DNA of 64,000 bases from Mycobacterium triplex. GTDB taxonomy: Bacteria; Actinomycetota; Actinomycetes; Mycobacteriales; Mycobacteriaceae. The stretch spans positions 124,001 to 188,000 of the forward strand of contig NZ_HG964446.1 of NCBI RefSeq assembly GCF_000689255.1. The letters are read 5' to 3'. Made by a program: the position numbers and the translations under genes. A model generated the notes under the pieces. That model was not told the origin of the DNA, made no database searches, and was given only the letters and a program-made list of their open reading frames with translations. Of this stretch, positions 60,309-64,000 are shown piece after piece. How positions within the stretch are numbered: position 1 is the first letter of the stretch; each line of letters starts with the position of its first letter.

Positions 60309-61580
60309 TCACACACCCGCCGGCAGGGAAGATTTTTCGCGTTGGTACGCATCGACCCAGTCGACCACGACCTTGTGCAGGTGACGCACCAGGATCTCCT
60401 GGTCGTTGAGCGGAAATTCGTCGATGACGCCGTACTCGAGGGCCGCCTGGGTGCCGCCGAGCATGCCGGCGTCCTGCAATGCGAATTCTTTGAGCACCAC
60501 CGAGGCGACTTCGTGCTCGATGCGCTCCCGCACCGTACGGGCCGGGTGGTAGTAGGTGTAGGCCTCGAACCGGTGGGTGTTGTAGGAGGTGGGCCAATAC
60601 CGGTAGAGCAGGTACCAACCGCCGTAGATCAGGATCTCCGTGTTGGGGAAGATCTGGAAATTGCTGATGCCCCAGGGCTCGATGCCGCCGGGGTTGAGCC
60701 CGGCCATCGGAAGTTCACCGATGTCCGGGGTACGCCACGGACCCACCAGGCCGCTCTTGGTGGCGCGCTCGATCGGATACATGTACTCCGGGGGCAGCAG
60801 CCAGCGACGCCGGCCCGCCGTCGAGACCAGCCGGTGCGGCCCGTCGAGTTGGAAATGGCCGCAAGTAAATCCGGCTCCGGGGACGCGTACCTCCGCCGGC
60901 ACCTGCTGGGAGTGCAGCGACGGCACGTGGTAGTACTCCTGGAACGCGTCCGCGAAGATTTTCCAGTTGCTGTTGTTGTGCGCGACCCACTCGTAGCGTT
61001 CGGTTAGCTTGTCGAACGGGTAGTCGTCGAGGGCGGTGATCATCGGGCCCAGGAACTCACGCAAGCTCTGTCGCGGCTCGGCATCGAGGTTGATGAAGAT
61101 GAAACCGGCCCACACGTCGCAGTGCACCGGGCTCAGTCCGTAGTCGGCGGCGTCGAGATCGAAGAACTCCGATTCCTGCTGCACGAATTTCAGCGCGCCG
61201 TCGAGGTCGTAGCGCCAACCGTGGTACTTGCAGGTGAATTGACGGCACGTCCCGCGGGTCTCCCGGTCGGGAAAGTCGTTCCACACCAGCTTGTTTCCGC
61301 GGTGACGGCAGACGTTGTAGAAGGCGCGGATTTGTTCGTCGCGTCCTTTGACCAGAATGACCGAGGTCCGGGCTACCTCGAGCTCCTTGGTGACGTAGCT
61401 GCCGATGCGCGGTAGCTCTTCGACGCGGGCCACGTTGAGCCAGGCCCGCTTGAACACCGCTTCGCGCTCCAGCTCGAAAAACTCCTTCGAGGTCGAGTCG
61501 GCGAACGAGATGTCCCCGGTGCCGAGCTCGGGATAATGCTCGGTCCAGGATCCTTCCGGCGGCCTACCTTCTCGCGTCAT
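60309..61580 (-). CDS. Rieske-type ring-hydroxylating oxygenase alpha subunit (module B)
   Basis: A 423-residue non-haem iron oxygenase. Cluster ligands are CRH (C91, H93) and CKYH (C117, H120). The mononuclear iron region is QEYYHVPSLH (E215, H218, H223). AAGGAGG stands before the ATG, one of the strongest ribosome sites in the window. It is followed by the small partner, as in module A, and preceded by an SDR and a [2Fe-2S] ferredoxin gene that may supply electrons. Confidence 0.94.
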   Translation of the reverse strand: MTREGRPPEGSWTEHYPELGTGDISFADSTSKEFFELEREAVFKRAWLNVARVEELPRIGSYVTKELEVARTSVILVKGRDEQIRAFYNVCRHRGNKLVWNDFPDRETRGTCRQFTCKYHGWRYDLDGALKFVQQESEFFDLDAADYGLSPVHCDVWAGFIFINLDAEPRQSLREFLGPMITALDDYPFDKLTERYEWVAHNNSNWKIFADAFQEYYHVPSLHSQQVPAEVRVPGAGFTCGHFQLDGPHRLVSTAGRRRWLLPPEYMYPIERATKSGLVGPWRTPDIGELPMAGLNPGGIEPWGISNFQIFPNTEILIYGGWYLLYRYWPTSYNTHRFEAYTYYHPARTVRERIEHEVASVVLKEFALQDAGMLGGTQAALEYGVIDEFPLNDQEILVRHLHKVVVDWVDAYQREKSSLPAGV

Positions 61581-61601
61581 CTGAACCTCCTTGCGTGACA
61601 G

Positions 61602-62345
61602 TCACATCACCGCTCCGCCGTTGACGCCCAGTACTTGGCCGGTGATGAAGTTGGCCTCGTCCGAGCACAGGAAACCGACCGCCGCGGCGATGTCTGCCGG
61701 GGTACCCAGACGGCCCAGCGGGATATTGCCGGCTAGCTCTTCGTTGGACTTCAAGATGCCGGCCGCCTGGGCCTGGTGCTGCATCGGGGTTTCGATACCC
61801 GAGGGCGGAATGTTGTTCACGGTGATCCCGTGCGACGCGTACTCGCGGGCAAGAGACTTGGTGAGCGTGATGACCGCACCTTTAGACGCCGCGTAGTGCG
61901 CGGAAAACGGTGACCCCCGCTGAGCGCTGGACGACGAAATCATCACGATCCTGCCCCAATTCGCGGCCACCATGTCCGGCAGGGCGACTTGGCAGCAGTG
62001 AAACGTGCCGGTCAAGTTCACCTCGATGATCTTCGACCAGGACTCGACGGTGATGTCACCGAACGGCGAAAACCCGAACATGCCCGCGCTGGTCACCAGC
62101 ACCGACACCGGGCCCAGCTCGGTGCGAACCTTCGCGAAGGCCTGCTCGACGCCGGCGCGGTCGGTGACGTCGACACCGACCCCGATCGCGGTGACTCCGG
62201 CCGCCCGCAGGTCTTCGGTAACGCGTTGCGCGGCTTGCTCATTGACGTCGAGCACCGCGACGCTCAGGCCGCGTCGGCCCAGTTCGTGACAGGTCGCCTC
62301 CCCCATGCCCGAGGCGCCGCCGGTCACGACGGCCACCCTGCTCAT
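61602..62345 (-). CDS. SDR-family oxidoreductase (Rieske operon)
   Basis: A 247-residue SDR. It has VTGGASGMGEATCHELG, TSAG (the usual NNAG is changed), the serine run MISSSS, YAASK (Y151, K155), and a GITVNNIPPSGIETPM tail. The close relative at 27676-28386 sits beside the other Rieske module. If the oxygenase is a dioxygenase, a cis-diol dehydrogenase role is a natural guess. Its ATG overlaps the ferredoxin stop by 4 nt. Confidence 0.9.
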   Translation of the reverse strand: MSRVAVVTGGASGMGEATCHELGRRGLSVAVLDVNEQAAQRVTEDLRAAGVTAIGVGVDVTDRAGVEQAFAKVRTELGPVSVLVTSAGMFGFSPFGDITVESWSKIIEVNLTGTFHCCQVALPDMVAANWGRIVMISSSSAQRGSPFSAHYAASKGAVITLTKSLAREYASHGITVNNIPPSGIETPMQHQAQAAGILKSNEELAGNIPLGRLGTPADIAAAVGFLCSDEANFITGQVLGVNGGAVM

Positions 62346-62662
62346 TCGTAGACCACCCGCACCGTCGGGCTGGACGGCAAGGCCTGACAGGTAAGCACCC
62401 AACCCTCGGCCACCTCGTCGTCTTCGAGCGCATCATTGTTGAGCATCCGCGCGCATCCCTCGGTCAACCGGGCCATACATGTTCCGCATGAACCGACTTC
62501 GCACGACGACGGCGGGGACAGGCCGGCCATCCGCGCGGTCTGCAGCAAGGTGTCGCCCGTCGAGTAGGCCACCGTGGTGGTGGACCGATCCAGCTCGATG
62601 GTCACCTTCTCGGTGCCGCCGTCGGTAGGCCCGGCATACGACGGCGCGCGAGACTCCAGCAT
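62342..62662 (-). CDS. [2Fe-2S] plant-type ferredoxin
   Basis: A 106-residue ferredoxin. Cluster cysteines are C54, C59, C62 and C92 (CX4CX2CX29C), in SSCEVGSCGTCMARL and VLTCQA. A flexible N-terminus of ~20 residues precedes the beta-grasp fold. It probably carries electrons to the Rieske oxygenase encoded two genes downstream. It is first in the operon, behind tandem MarR-type sites. Confidence 0.93.
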   Translation of the reverse strand: MLESRAPSYAGPTDGGTEKVTIELDRSTTTVAYSTGDTLLQTARMAGLSPPSSCEVGSCGTCMARLTEGCARMLNNDALEDDEVAEGWVLTCQALPSSPTVRVVYE

Positions 62663-62675
62663 GAGGGCAGAGTAT

Positions 62676-62705
62676 CAAGTACTTGTTATTCATCTCAAGT
62701 ACTGG
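62676..62705. promoter_or_regulatory. Tandem MarR-type operators
   Basis: CAAGTACTTG (62676-62685) is a perfect palindrome, and CAAGTACTGG (62696-62705) is a near copy exactly 20 bp downstream. The first is 13 bp before the ferredoxin ATG. The second overlaps the MarR stop codon. Two same-phase sites two helical turns apart fit two MarR dimers on one DNA face. Confidence 0.75.
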
Positions 62706-63150
62706 AGATGTCGCGCTGGGTGAGCTCGTGGCCGGTGCCCTTCTCGACGACCCGGCCCAGTAATTCGCGCAACGTCTCTTGTTCGTCGGCGCTAAGCACG
62801 CCGAACACCTTTTCGTGCGCGGCGACCGCGTCGCTGAGGACCACCGCTACGACGTCGCGCCCCTGCTCGGTCAGATAGGCCCGCAGGATGCGCTTGTGCT
62901 CGGGGTCCTGCTGGCGTTCGACCAGGCCACGCCGTTCCAGTGCGGTGAGCGCCAGTTGCACGCCTTGTGGGCTGATCAGCAGCCGACGGGCCAGCTCGGC
63001 GCCGGACAGGGCGGGTTCGTTGGAGAGCTGGCGCAGCACACCGATCTGGGCGGTGCTCACGCCGTGGGCGCTGATCGCGTCGTTCACGGTGGTCAGCGAG
63101 AAGTAAAAGGCCTGCTTGAGCAGCCACAGGATGTTCTCGGTGAGTTCCAT
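62695..63150 (-). CDS. MarR-family regulator
   Basis: A 151-residue winged-helix dimer. LSGAELARRLLISPQGVQLA is the recognition HTH, LERRGLVERQQDPEHKRILR the wing. It ends shortly before the ferredoxin gene and overlaps the operator-like repeats, so it most likely represses the ferredoxin/Rieske operon and responds to an aromatic or similar ligand. Confidence 0.9.
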   Translation of the reverse strand: MELTENILWLLKQAFYFSLTTVNDAISAHGVSTAQIGVLRQLSNEPALSGAELARRLLISPQGVQLALTALERRGLVERQQDPEHKRILRAYLTEQGRDVVAVVLSDAVAAHEKVFGVLSADEQETLRELLGRVVEKGTGHELTQRDISST

Positions 63151-63162
63151 ATCAGCCTCCGA

Positions 63163-64000
63163 CTAGACAACCGGCGTCTTGTAGATCTGGCCGTCCTTCA
63201 TCACGAACGTGACGTCGAGTGTGGCGGCGATGTCGTGGGACGGATCGCCGGGTACTGCGATGATGTCGGCCAGGTAGCCGGGCGCGAGGCGGCCCAGTTC
63301 GTGGTCGGCCTCGATGAGTTCGGCGGCCACCACGGTGGCGGCCCGGATCGCCTGCATCGGTGTCATGCCGCGGTCCACCAGTGCCTCGAGTTCTTTGGCG
63401 TTCTGGCCATGTGGGATGGCCGGTGCATCGGTGCCGCACGCGATCCGCACCCCAGCGGCAATCGCCTTGGGCAGCATCGCTTTTGCCTTGGGAAAGACTT
63501 CGAGTGCTTTCTTGCGCAGTTCGGGCGCGATCCGGTCGATCGCCATCGCCTCGGTCAGATATGTGGTGGAGACCAGGAAGGTGCCATGGTCGACCATCAT
63601 CTGAATTGTCTCGTCGGTGGCCAGGAATCCGTGTTCTATGCAGTCGATCCCGGCGCGAATACACGCGCGGATCGCCGAGTCGCCGACGGCATGCGCGGCC
63701 ACCCGCACGCCGGCGCGGTGGGCTTCGTCGGCGATCGCGGCGAATTCCGCGTCCGAATACTGCTGGGCGCCCGGGGCGGTGCTGTGCGACATGACCCCGC
63801 CGGATGCCGACACCTTGATCAGCTTGGCACCGTGGCGAATCTGGTAGCGAACACACGCGATAACGTCGGGCACCCCGTTGGCGATGCCCTCGGCGACCGA
63901 CAACGGCATGACTCCCGGCGCCAACCGCTGGAACACCGTGGGATCCAGGTGTCCGCCGTAGGGCGTCACGGCGTGCCCGGCGGGATAGATGCGCGGACCG
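63163..64000 (-). CDS. Amidohydrolase, prolidase-type (5' truncated by window)
   Basis: The frame is open to the end of the window, so the N-terminus lies beyond 64000. The visible ~279 residues carry the metal-bridging Lys (AKLIKVSASGG), two metal histidines (VAAHAVGDSAI; IEHGF) and the catalytic Asp (ACGTDAPA). These are the motifs of imidazolonepropionase/Xaa-Pro-type amidohydrolases, which cleave N-acyl or dipeptide amides. It is 12 nt upstream of the MarR gene on the same strand. Confidence 0.88.
   Translation of the reverse strand, partial: GPRIYPAGHAVTPYGGHLDPTVFQRLAPGVMPLSVAEGIANGVPDVIACVRYQIRHGAKLIKVSASGGVMSHSTAPGAQQYSDAEFAAIADEAHRAGVRVAAHAVGDSAIRACIRAGIDCIEHGFLATDETIQMMVDHGTFLVSTTYLTEAMAIDRIAPELRKKALEVFPKAKAMLPKAIAAGVRIACGTDAPAIPHGQNAKELEALVDRGMTPMQAIRAATVVAAELIEADHELGRLAPGYLADIIAVPGDPSHDIAATLDVTFVMKDGQIYKTPVV

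Noticed and set aside
61595..61605. GTGACAGTCAC palindrome resembling the 50766 operator
   Set aside because: It overlaps the SDR stop codon inside an operon, has a different length and symmetry centre, and no promoter is seen there. Probably chance.

Overview
The window comes from a non-tuberculous Mycobacterium. It is GC-rich with strong third-position GC. It encodes mycobacterial signature families: an LpqH-type lipoprotein, a WS/DGAT acyltransferase, a cutinase, many F420-type luciferase-like and deazaflavin enzymes, and a mycothiol-type DinB-fold protein. The conserved backbone follows, from memory, the M. tuberculosis order Rv3719-Rv3725 and Rv3730c-Rv3734c: FAD oxidoreductase, CFA-type methyltransferase, dnaX, aspC, SRP RNA, tRNA-Ser, membrane protein, cutinase, epimerase, PrimPol, ligC, DUF2330, NUDIX, tgs2. 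Long accessory stretches interrupt this backbone.

Layout. 1-6828 is backbone, with a 20-bp tandem repeat array between aspC and dnaX. 6829-21302 is accessory. It holds a lipoprotein, a four-gene locus with a TPR protein, a CHAT-fold caspase-like peptidase and two proteins I do not recognise (8698-14595), then a DapB-fold oxidoreductase, a GlxA-type regulator, small membrane proteins, a haloalkane dehalogenase, a serine beta-lactamase-fold hydrolase, CsbD and a Ddn-like protein. 21376-23124 returns to backbone (cutinase, epimerase). 23144-40100 is accessory catabolism under several TetR regulators. 40128-47019 is backbone (PrimPol/ligC to tgs2) with a P450 and a DUF732 protein inserted. 47070-53802 holds regulator-controlled hydrolase, SDR and VOC operons. 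53866-56181 is an arsenic/metal resistance operon. 56185-63150 is a long minus-strand catabolic operon (ferredoxin, SDR, Rieske oxygenase, small partner, TauD, CMD, two acyl-CoA dehydrogenases) behind a MarR gene. The window ends inside an amidohydrolase.

How it works together. Two paralogous TetR proteins (24877-25479 and 32065-32670) sit beside palindromes that share a GCGATCGC core: TTAGGCGATCGCCTAA near the first and TTTGAGCGATCGCYCAAA at three promoters around the second. They probably control the flanking LLM, ALDH, SDR, crotonase, Rieske and P450 genes. A Rieske oxygenase plus a ~110-residue partner of unknown function occurs twice (30425-32052 and 59971-61580). Many genes outside operons start 6-8 nt after a TANNNT hexamer with no Shine-Dalgarno sequence, the form of mycobacterial leaderless promoters. 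This pattern was used to choose starts.

The best candidate for an undescribed system is the TPR/CHAT locus at 8698-14595. The catalytic His-Cys pair is visible, TPR and CHAT are translationally coupled, and the two following genes have no recognisable family.
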